In this document: one piece after another, positions 8,721-15,839 of the stretch
Numbering within the stretch: position 1 is the stretch's first letter
Layout: each line of letters opens with the position of its first letter
Source: Akkermansia muciniphila
GTDB taxonomy: Bacteria > Verrucomicrobiota > Verrucomicrobiia > Verrucomicrobiales > Akkermansiaceae
NCBI GenBank assembly: GCA_945862285.1
Contig: CAMAYN010000006.1
Span: forward strand, 1-46,534
Length of the DNA: 46,534 nucleotides
Reading direction: 5' to 3'
Translations under genes and position numbers: made by a program
The notes under the pieces: model-generated
The model's input: only the letters and a program-made list of their open reading frames with translations
Databases searched by the model: none
Told to the model about the DNA's origin: nothing

Positions 8721-10982
8721 ATGAAATATCTTATCGCAACACTATCACTATCATCCTGCCTCTGCGCCATTAGCGCCGCCGCAGATCCAAGCTTCGTCCA
8801 CGGTGTCGCATCAGGTGCGCCAATGAGCGACTCCATTGTCCTCTGGTCTCGCGTCACCCCCGCAGACGAACAGCCAGTATCCGTTCATTGGGAGCTTTCT
8901 GCCGACTCCAGCTTCACCACAGCAGTTGACAGCGGCGACATCCTTGCCGAAGCCTCCCACGACTACACCATCAAGGTCATCCCCACCGGCCTCACGGCAA
9001 ACACCACCTACTTCTTCCGCTTCAGCGTAAATGAAGGGACCATCACATCCCCCGTCGGCAAAACCAAGACCCTGCCAGTAGGTCCTACCAGCCAAGCGCG
9101 TTTCGCCGTTTTTAGCTGCGCAAACATCACCGCAGAATACTTCGATGCCTACGCCAAAGCCGCACACGTAGGCGACTACGATGCCATCATCCACGTGGGC
9201 GACTACATTTACGAATACGCCCGCGGCGGCTACGTCGCTGCCGAAGATAACTTCGCTAAATTCGGCTTCGAGCCAGCAAAAGAATGCGTCTCCCTGAGCG
9301 ATTACCGCCTGCGCCACGCTCAGTACAATCGCCAACCCAGCCTCCAAGCCGCCCGCGCCTCCGCCCCGCTCATCTGTATCTGGGACGACCACGAAACCGC
9401 CAACGATGCCTACGCCGCTGGTGCTGAAAACCACGATCCCGCCACCGAAGGCACATGGACAGACCGCGTCAACGCCGGCCTTCAGGCATACTACGAATGG
9501 AATCCCGTGCGCGAGCCTGCCAGCGGTGACCGCAAGCAAGCCTACACCACCTACAACTACGGTGACTTGCTCGCCCTCCACATTCTCGAAACCCGCCTCG
9601 TCGCCCGTGATAAGCAACTCGACCTCGCGCCCACCCAAGCACAAGTCGTCGCTCGCATTACGGAAATCCTCAGCAGCCCCGCGCTCACTGTGCAATACGC
9701 CACCACCTACTCACTCACTCCGCCAAGCGGCCCTACCGATGCCGCAGGCATCCAGGCATTCAGCGCCGCCCTCGGCCCCATCATCCTCAATGAAATGGTC
9801 ACCGCTAACGTCACTGAAATGTATGCGGGCAATCGCAACCTCCTCGGTGCCACCCAACTCGGCTGGCTGCAAGGGCAACTCGCCACCTCCACCGCCACCT
9901 ACCAAGTCCTCGGTCAGCAAGTCCTCATGGGCAACATGACCATGCCCGCAGAGCTGCTCATCGAACTGGCGAACAACACCGTCAACCCCACCACCATCGC
10001 CAAGTATGCCACCCCCATCTTCAAGCTCGCGAACGGCATCCCCCTCACACCTGAGGAGCAATCCGCCTACGACAACGCCACTCCCCTCCCCTACAACTCC
10101 GATGCATGGGACGGCTACGGCAAAGAACGCGAGACCATCCTGCAAACCGCACTGTCACTGAACAAAAAACTCGTCGTCTTTGCGGGCGACACCCACAACG
10201 CATGGGCCAATCAGCTCAGTACTCTGTCACCTACTGGCCTCACACCATTTGCCGCAGGCACCGTAGCTGGCATTGAGCTCGCTACCCCCGGCGTTTCCTC
10301 TCCCGGCATTGAAAAATACTTCCCAGGTCAAGAAAACGTCCTGCGCGACCTTTTCCTCGGCTACAGCCCAGGTTTAAAATTCGCCAACCTGAATAACCGC
10401 GGCTACCTCGATGTCACCTTCACACCCACCGCCGTTGAAGGCAAATTCTACTTCAAACAACGCAGTGGCGACAACGAATGGCAAATCCAGCCCATTTCCT
10501 CCGCTGACGCGAAAGCCCTCACCATTGGCGCACCCAGCTTCACCAGCGAGACCGATGCCGACCTCGACGGCCTCAACAACTGGCGCGAACTGCTCTCCGG
10601 CACCAACTCCACCATCGCGGATACCGATGGCGACGGCATCAACGACAGCAATGAGTTCGCCAACGTCCTCTTTGGCCTCGATCCCCGCACCCCGAACAAC
10701 CTCCAGGCCGTCTTCGGGCAAATTGAGCAACGAGGCAAAGATGCCGTAGTTGCCAACCCCTCCTTGTTTAGCCTCTACAACGCCACCAGTATCCAAGACC
10801 TACGCGGCAAAGGCAACCTGCTCATCCAAGCAATCAACAACAAAGTTACCCTCCGCCTACCCGTGCAAAAATCCACCGATCTTCATGGATGGACTCCGTC
10901 CGGCGAGCTATTTTTGGAAATGGATCAAAGCACCTTCCCTGGCAAGCAATTCTTCCGCCTAGACCCCATCATCGCCGAGTAA
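8721..10982 (+). CDS. PhoD-like alkaline phosphatase with C-terminal type-3-repeat region
   Basis: Secreted phosphodiesterase/phosphomonoesterase of the PhoD family, 753 residues from the ATG at 8721, which gives a clean signal peptide (MKYLIATLSLSSCLCAISAA). Starts at 8709 (ATG) or 8679 (TTG) would only add residues before it. An N-terminal beta domain is followed by the metallophosphatase core: FAVFSCANITAEYF, AIIHVGDYIYEYARGG, CIWDDHETANDAY and VFAGDTHNAWANQL, all with expected metal ligands. At about residues 608-660 are acidic loops TDADLDGLNNW and ADTDGDGINDSNEF, like bacterial thrombospondin type-3 calcium-binding repeats. The coding strand is strikingly C-rich at third positions compared with its neighbours, and the gene sits between two direct repeats. 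Its terminator is at 11008-11042. Confidence 0.92.
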   Translation: MKYLIATLSLSSCLCAISAAADPSFVHGVASGAPMSDSIVLWSRVTPADEQPVSVHWELSADSSFTTAVDSGDILAEASHDYTIKVIPTGLTANTTYFFRFSVNEGTITSPVGKTKTLPVGPTSQARFAVFSCANITAEYFDAYAKAAHVGDYDAIIHVGDYIYEYARGGYVAAEDNFAKFGFEPAKECVSLSDYRLRHAQYNRQPSLQAARASAPLICIWDDHETANDAYAAGAENHDPATEGTWTDRVNAGLQAYYEWNPVREPASGDRKQAYTTYNYGDLLALHILETRLVARDKQLDLAPTQAQVVARITEILSSPALTVQYATTYSLTPPSGPTDAAGIQAFSAALGPIILNEMVTANVTEMYAGNRNLLGATQLGWLQGQLATSTATYQVLGQQVLMGNMTMPAELLIELANNTVNPTTIAKYATPIFKLANGIPLTPEEQSAYDNATPLPYNSDAWDGYGKERETILQTALSLNKKLVVFAGDTHNAWANQLSTLSPTGLTPFAAGTVAGIELATPGVSSPGIEKYFPGQENVLRDLFLGYSPGLKFANLNNRGYLDVTFTPTAVEGKFYFKQRSGDNEWQIQPISSADAKALTIGAPSFTSETDADLDGLNNWRELLSGTNSTIADTDGDGINDSNEFANVLFGLDPRTPNNLQAVFGQIEQRGKDAVVANPSLFSLYNATSIQDLRGKGNLLIQAINNKVTLRLPVQKSTDLHGWTPSGELFLEMDQSTFPGKQFFRLDPIIAE

Positions 10983-11007
10983 AATCCCCACGACCACCAA
11001 TCCATCG

Positions 11008-11042
11008 GGATGCCACCTTACAAAGTGGCATCCCCTTTTTTT
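11008..11042 (+). terminator. Rho-independent terminator of the PhoD gene
   Basis: A perfect 10-bp stem, gggatgccac (11008-11017) and gtggcatccc (11026-11035), with an 8-nt loop, followed by one C and six T residues. It begins 26 bp after the phosphatase stop codon. Confidence 0.93.
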
Positions 11043-11090
11043 GAATTGCGCTTCAACACACTTCCCTATCGCAAAGAATTTTCCCATTAA

Positions 11091-11195
11091 GCCCATAAAT
11101 CCTAGAAGCAATTTGGAGAAAAAATTCCAGCCCACCACGCCTGAATTGTGGAAATGAAATCCCAAGGCCGACATTCAATCCTATCGGGATTGAGG
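11091..11195 (+). repeat. Dispersed intergenic repeat, copy 2
   Basis: Direct-orientation partner of the repeat at 8431. The core at 11098 matches copy 1 for about 26 bases; further shared blocks are tgaattgtgg, cccaag and cgggatt. In this copy the right end forms a hairpin: caatcc (11176-11181) pairs with ggattg (11187-11192). Confidence 0.8.
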
Positions 11196-11279
11196 ACCAA
11201 AGCCTAGGGTTGGTGATAGGAACGATGACCTACCCTAGGTTGTCTTCCACCCAGAAATTGAAAAACCCCAACGCGGGTT
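11176..11279. repeat. Structured three-hairpin element with CCTAGG palindrome
   Basis: Three consecutive inverted repeats: caatcc/ggattg (11176-11192); a 41-bp imperfect palindrome whose outer arms are cctagggt (11203-11210) and accctagg (11232-11239) with further inner pairing; and aaccc/gggtt (11264-11279). I recall similar three-hairpin intergenic repeats from genomes of Planctomycetes, Verrucomicrobia and neighbours, but cannot confirm family membership here. It may be a REP-like mobile element. Confidence 0.6.
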
Positions 11280-11561
11280 GCGGAAATGGTATGATGATTC
11301 TCCCATCTATATGACACTCCACTTTGCCTTTCCAAGTGGCTTTTGACCGAGGGCTTGGTGGGCTTCTTTCATTTTTTCTTTTGTGATGATTGACATGGCT
11401 AAGGCTATGTGAGCCGATACTTGGGTCAATTCTAAAGATGTTGGCGAATCGTCAATTTGCGGGAGAGCACGGGATTTGCTTTGAGAATATTTTGTTTCCA
11501 CGAAATGATTCGCGTTGATTAATCAGTTGCATGTTTGGTAAATCATCGTAACATTTTCGCC

Positions 11562-11741
11562 GTGAAAAGTATGAGATTTTTGCTATTAATCGGAATTTGC
11601 TGCTCTGTTTTTTCTTGTGCGCAAAAAGAACAAGAACGTGTCGCCGTGCCACCGAAATCCAGTGAATCGCCCATGCCATGGAATCGCGGGCAGGCTGGTG
11701 AGGGTAGCGGTCAATTTGGTGGCATGTTGCAGCGTCGCTAA
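11562..11741 (+). CDS. Mini-lipoprotein, copy 1
   Basis: A predicted lipoprotein of 56 residues from the ATG at 11571 or 59 from the GTG at 11562 (the wider limit is given). The N terminus MRFLLLIGICCSVFSCAQ is a lipoprotein signal with the likely acylated cysteine in VFSC-AQ. The short mature part contains ERVAVPPKSSES, a WN pair and ends GSGQFGGMLQRR. The gene 35 bp downstream encodes a clear paralogue with the same pattern. The mature chain is hydrophilic, Gly/Pro-rich and probably unstructured. I recognise no family; an outer-membrane or periplasm-facing role is all the signal supports. Confidence 0.75.
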   Translation: MKSMRFLLLIGICCSVFSCAQKEQERVAVPPKSSESPMPWNRGQAGEGSGQFGGMLQRR

Positions 11742-11776
11742 ATCGGGTTCATCTGCTTAGGGACTCAATCATCTAT

Positions 11777-11953
11777 ATGAATCTGCGAAAAATTTCAGCC
11801 ATGGTGGCCATGGGGGTGATTGTTTCTTGTGCCGACAGTCCACCAGAACGCGTCGCCGTTCCTCCCAAATCAAACGAATCAAGCAAGGCCTGGAATGATA
11901 TGCAGAAAAATGATGGCAGCGGCCTTTTTGGCGGTATGCTGAATCAACGGTAG
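11777..11953 (+). CDS. Mini-lipoprotein, copy 2
   Basis: A 58-residue predicted lipoprotein. The signal MNLRKISAMVAMGVIVSC ends in a lipobox IVSC, with the mature protein starting CADSPPERVAVPPKS. It shares with copy 1 the block ERVAVPPKS, then N/S-ES, a WN pair, and a C terminus GSG-x-FGGML-x-x-R. Conservation of these blocks in reading frame, with divergent signal peptides, supports both genes being real and derived by tandem duplication. It ends 32 bp before the convergent galK gene, with no visible strong terminator. Function unknown. Confidence 0.75.
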   Translation: MNLRKISAMVAMGVIVSCADSPPERVAVPPKSNESSKAWNDMQKNDGSGLFGGMLNQR

Positions 11954-11985
11954 GGGGACGAACTCGAAGCATTGCTTCTTGGACG

Positions 11986-13140
11986 TTACGCAAGAATCAA
12001 GTGTGCGCCTTGTGAAGGACGGGAGGAAAAGATTTCCGCATTGATTCCCGTTCGTTGTTTGTATTCGCTCGCCATTTTCTCCATAATTTCCGCAGCGCGA
12101 CTGCTTTCGCAGAGTGTCACGGTGCTGCCACCAAAACCACCACCGGTCATGCGTGAGCCAATCACACCACCTTTTTGTCCGATACTTTGGGCGATTTCTA
12201 CCATGTGATCCAGCTCCACGCAACTGACGGCAAAGTCATTTTTCAGGGATTCATGTGATTCATACATGAGCTTTCCTAATGTTGTGTAATCACCCGCCGC
12301 AAGGGCCGTGGCGGCATTTTGCGTTCGGGAAATTTCGCCGACAACGTGTCGCGCACGAAGTTGCACTGGTGTGCCCATTTTTTCCCAATTTGCTGCAACA
12401 TCAGCCATGGAAACATCGCGCCATGATGGCTTACCAATCAGCGCGAGCGCGTCTTCGGTATGCTTGCGGCGCAAGGCGTATCCCCCATCAGAAAGCTCAT
12501 GATGCACACGAGTGTTGGCGATAATCACGGTGAGGTCAGGATTTTCAAAGGGCACCATCGATGGCTCGCCACTGCGACAATCGATCATCACCAGCTTGTC
12601 TTTCTCGCCGAAGGTAGAGGCAAATTGATCCATGATCCCGCACGGCACGTGAGCGAAATCGTGTTCGGCTTTTTGGCTCAGCAAGGCTTTATCTTTTTTA
12701 TCCAAAGTGATGCCACAAAGTCCTTCTAAAAGTGTGGCAACGGCGCATTCGAGAGCCGCAGAAGATGACAAGCCCGCTCCACCAGGCACCGAAGAAACAA
12801 CGTAGGCATCAAAGCTCGGCGGGACGAGTCCTCGTTGATAAAAACCATGAATCACACCGCGAACGTAATTCCCCCATTTGGGTTCCGTGACTTCGAGTGG
12901 TTGACCAAGGGGAATAACGACATCTGGCATGCCTGCGCTGGAGAATTTTGCCTGCGAAGTTCCATTCCGCGCTGCGGCGATCACGATGTAGCGATCTAAC
13001 GCAAAAGGCATGACAAAGCCATCGCAGTAGTCGATATGTTCACCGATGAGGTTGACTCGGCCAGGTGATGCGGCGATGACATCTGCTTGCTTGCCTAACG
13101 CTGCTTGTGCTTTTTTTGTAAGATCTTGAAGATTCTCCAT
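11986..13140 (-). CDS. galK: Galactokinase
   Basis: GHMP-family kinase that phosphorylates galactose to galactose-1-phosphate in the Leloir pathway. The ATG at 13140 gives 384 residues and puts the substrate motif SPGRVNLIGEHIDYCDGF at about residue 27, as in well-studied galactokinases; an upstream in-frame TTG at 13194 would add 18 residues. Other signatures are the ATP loop PGGAGLSSSAALE and the third GHMP motif MTGGGFGGSTV. HDFAHVPCGIMDQFAS contains the catalytic aspartate region. No galT or galE lies nearby, so the rest of the pathway is elsewhere. Nearby carbohydrate-degrading genes fit use of galactose from polymers. Confidence 0.95.
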   Translation of the reverse strand: MENLQDLTKKAQAALGKQADVIAASPGRVNLIGEHIDYCDGFVMPFALDRYIVIAAARNGTSQAKFSSAGMPDVVIPLGQPLEVTEPKWGNYVRGVIHGFYQRGLVPPSFDAYVVSSVPGGAGLSSSAALECAVATLLEGLCGITLDKKDKALLSQKAEHDFAHVPCGIMDQFASTFGEKDKLVMIDCRSGEPSMVPFENPDLTVIIANTRVHHELSDGGYALRRKHTEDALALIGKPSWRDVSMADVAANWEKMGTPVQLRARHVVGEISRTQNAATALAAGDYTTLGKLMYESHESLKNDFAVSCVELDHMVEIAQSIGQKGGVIGSRMTGGGFGGSTVTLCESSRAAEIMEKMASEYKQRTGINAEIFSSRPSQGAHLILA

Positions 13141-13212
13141 GCGCGGAGAGAATGAATCAACGGCACGATGCAGTGCAACAACGAAGTGTGACAAACAAGG
13201 ACTGACGAGGCA

Positions 13213-14052
13213 TCAGCCACCAATCGATTTGATGAGTTTTTGCACGAGGGTAACTTCACCCGTTTGTCCCGATTTTTGAAAGGCGAGTTCGAGATTTCGT
13301 AGTACCCGAAGAATCATTTCACCGGTAGTGGCTACGGAGGTAAGCGCCAAGGCCACGTCACGATTCATGCTACTGTGGCGCTCCATTAGCTCACGAATGT
13401 CATGCAGTTGCCCTCGATTATAACAATCCATCAAGTAGCTACGGCCTTCATTTTCGATTCGACATAGAAAATGCCCCGGGAAATTCACTCCCTCTGCCGC
13501 GAGATCATGCCGTCTTGCGACAAGTAAAAAAATCAGAGCCAAGCCAATCGGGTTAGATCTTCCGTTAGAAATACTCCATGCCAAATCGGCGTTCCGTGGG
13601 TCGTTATAATGCTCACTATTGCCAGACAATTTTCCGCTTTCAAAAAGAAACAAGCGTAGTCCCTCGATGCCCGCTTCCTCGACGATGGGCGCGGATTCCT
13701 CGGCGAGTAAGTCTAAGGTATCTGACAATGAAGGACGCAACGTCACTCCATCGTGCAAGTAGTCCGAGAGTTGTCGCAAGCATCCTTCAAGCCCTTCCCA
13801 ATCATCTTCCATAGCCATCCAACCGCCTGCGGGCACATACCACTCCCGCAGTAATTCCTCTTCGCGAGAAGGACGCAAAAGATGGGAAAGAAGCGTGCGC
13901 TCCTGATCGGTAAGCGGGTGCTGGCACTCGGCAAGGACTTCACTTACGTCACCACCGTAGTCGCGCAATTTGGCAGCGATGACATTCCTTACTTGTGGCG
14001 TCTCATCATCTAACAATCGCACCAGTGACTCAAATTCCGTCGTAGTTGGCAT
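13213..14052 (-). CDS. SirB1-family transglutaminase-like protein
   Basis: A 279-residue cytoplasmic protein. The N-terminal 80 residues look helical and repeat-like. The core at about residues 140-215 carries the SirB1/Transglut_core2 pattern: NSEHYNDPRNADL, SNGRSNPIGLALIFLLVARR, and GVNFPGHFLCRIE, followed by LMDCYNRGQ. In this group the usual transglutaminase cysteine is not conserved, so an enzymatic role is not implied. The C-terminal third has a helical repeat character similar to TPR. It lies 72 bp upstream of the galK ATG on the same strand and could be cotranscribed with it. Confidence 0.8.
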   Translation of the reverse strand: MPTTTEFESLVRLLDDETPQVRNVIAAKLRDYGGDVSEVLAECQHPLTDQERTLLSHLLRPSREEELLREWYVPAGGWMAMEDDWEGLEGCLRQLSDYLHDGVTLRPSLSDTLDLLAEESAPIVEEAGIEGLRLFLFESGKLSGNSEHYNDPRNADLAWSISNGRSNPIGLALIFLLVARRHDLAAEGVNFPGHFLCRIENEGRSYLMDCYNRGQLHDIRELMERHSSMNRDVALALTSVATTGEMILRVLRNLELAFQKSGQTGEVTLVQKLIKSIGG

Positions 14053-14136
14053 GTAGAAAATATAACTTCAGTCGCGAAATGGGCAAGAGTAAGAAATTTA
14101 GTAAAAGGATAATTGCGTAAAAAATACTGCGAATGA

Positions 14137-15702
14137 CTATGGTTGGAAAAGCAGATCATTCACGAATTCGTTCGTTTTGAAGCTTTTCACATCTTTTATT
14201 TTTTCTCCAGCTATCGTCAGATCCTTAAAGATGATGTTGTGGATTCTTGCATTCGACTGACCAAAAATAAGTTGAGGTTCCCCGATGACACTAGGAGCAG
14301 CTATCGAAATATTTTGGAATAGAATTCCAGCGACATCGCCGGCTTTCGATTGAATTGATTGCTTGGCATAAGGTGGCGGCACGGTCATACAGAGAAAGAA
14401 TTGCTGAAGTGTCGGGCGAGGATCTTCAATGTTGATATTGCGGAAAATGATGCCTTGCCCTCCTTGTCCATGATTTTCCCCACGCATGTTAAAGACGCGG
14501 CCGCCACTCCAGTGATGCCACTTAGCGCGGGAGTAAATCACGTCACAATCTTCCACGATTAATTGCCGATCTGTGAGGTTTGGCACACTACTGAGAACAA
14601 AGGATGATCCGTTTGCATCGTTCCACAATACGCATCGGCGAATTCCTAAACCATTGACGTAGAGGGAGTCATCTTGCGTGCGCAAAAAGCAATCTTCAAT
14701 GAGGGTGTTGCCGAAGGGGTTGATGCCATCCCCATTGGCACGCCAGGTAAAAATTTTTGTCCATTTTACTTCATTGGGATGGCCCGCCGCGTACGGGTGA
14801 ATGAGCATCAACGAGTGCGTAGCAGAATCGGCGATAGTAATACCCTCTACCCGAGTGTCCGTAGTGCCTACGATTTCGATGGGACGATACCGACCATGTT
14901 CTTTCTCTGAAAGCGCTGGACGAACGTAAGCCGGGTGCTTTAGCCGAGCACCAGAAAGGGTGCCATGCCCGAAGATCCGGATGTTTTTGCCCTTACCCCA
15001 TTTTGTGTTAGAGAATGTGCCATAGACGATGGCATCGCCGGGAATGTAATAGTTGCGATCTCCATGCACGGGATAGGCTACACCTACATCGTGAACACCA
15101 GGCAAGAAATAGAGCGTTTTCCAAGATCCATCGGAAGGTGGTATTTCACCGGGTTTTACTGTTTTTACATCGGGATCTGAAAGTGACGGTTTTCCTTCGA
15201 GTGGTGGATTGGCAAAAAGTGAAATGGTATGAATTGGTGGGCCTTGGTACCCTTTGCCTGTATTTTGTTGATCCATCTGTCCGTCAAGATCCACGGCGAC
15301 AAGACAAGGTTTATCGAGTCGAATCAGTGCCGCGCCGTCTTTTACGGAACATGTAGAAGCCTTGCGCAGAGGGTGAACTACAGCGGTTTGAATCGGCTTG
15401 CCATTGCGGCGAGTCACTTCGATTTCAGCAGCGCCGGACATTTCAAAATTGACGTATGTATGTGACCAGCCAGCCAAGGTATCGAAATAGGCATCGGTTT
15501 TTTTCTGGATGGCTTTGCACTCGGTTTTCCATGCAAAAGCCTCTTGCCATACGCCACCGACCGAGCGTATGCGCACGCGGTAATGTTCCGATGGCGCGAG
15601 TCCCGGCACGTGTGGATCGACCATGACTGTTTCGCTTGGCGTGAGAGCCGCGCACAAGGACGTGACGAGGAATACTATAGAGATGATGATTTCACGATTC
15701 AT
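14137..15702 (-). CDS. Secreted right-handed beta-helix glycoside hydrolase (GH28/GH49-like)
   Basis: A 521-residue secreted protein with a signal peptide (MNREIIISIVFLVTSLCAAL). Residues about 25-190 form a beta-rich N-terminal domain like that before the beta-helix in GH49 enzymes. The rest is beta-helix: NIRIFGHGTLSGARLKHP, VEGITIADSATHSLMLI, and GDGINPFGNTLIEDCFL followed by TQDDSLYVNG, whose DD pair matches the catalytic aspartates of GH28/GH49 enzymes. The class-defining substrate cannot be settled from sequence; dextran-like, pullulan-like or pectic chains are possible. It likely acts outside the inner membrane on polysaccharide. Confidence 0.75.
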   Translation of the reverse strand: MNREIIISIVFLVTSLCAALTPSETVMVDPHVPGLAPSEHYRVRIRSVGGVWQEAFAWKTECKAIQKKTDAYFDTLAGWSHTYVNFEMSGAAEIEVTRRNGKPIQTAVVHPLRKASTCSVKDGAALIRLDKPCLVAVDLDGQMDQQNTGKGYQGPPIHTISLFANPPLEGKPSLSDPDVKTVKPGEIPPSDGSWKTLYFLPGVHDVGVAYPVHGDRNYYIPGDAIVYGTFSNTKWGKGKNIRIFGHGTLSGARLKHPAYVRPALSEKEHGRYRPIEIVGTTDTRVEGITIADSATHSLMLIHPYAAGHPNEVKWTKIFTWRANGDGINPFGNTLIEDCFLRTQDDSLYVNGLGIRRCVLWNDANGSSFVLSSVPNLTDRQLIVEDCDVIYSRAKWHHWSGGRVFNMRGENHGQGGQGIIFRNINIEDPRPTLQQFFLCMTVPPPYAKQSIQSKAGDVAGILFQNISIAAPSVIGEPQLIFGQSNARIHNIIFKDLTIAGEKIKDVKSFKTNEFVNDLLFQP

Positions 15703-15839
15703 TTAATTTTTATGCATCAAGGTTCCTGAAATGCATTCCCTGAGACATATTGCAAAATTGAACTATCTCAAAAGTAAATGATTCGTTGCGATGAGACAAA
15801 ATAATTCGCGTTACGCTAAAATTTCTACAAACAATCCTG

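Larger units (their letters stand above)
11043..11570. other. Long intergenic region between PhoD gene and mini-lipoproteins
   Basis: About 530 bp with no confidently identified gene. It contains the second copy of the dispersed repeat (11091-11195) and a chain of three hairpins (11176-11279). A possible 64-codon reading frame on the minus strand (11307-11501, GTG start) encodes an unrecognised hydrophilic sequence including TKEKMKEAHQALGQKPLGK; it has no clear ribosome-binding site and I do not call it a gene. The last 70 bp before 11571 probably hold the promoter of the first mini-lipoprotein. Confidence 0.6.

Noticed and set aside
11307-11501. Minus-strand 64-codon frame between repeats and mini-lipoproteins
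   Set aside because: GTG start, no visible ribosome-binding site, no recognised similarity; kept only as a note.
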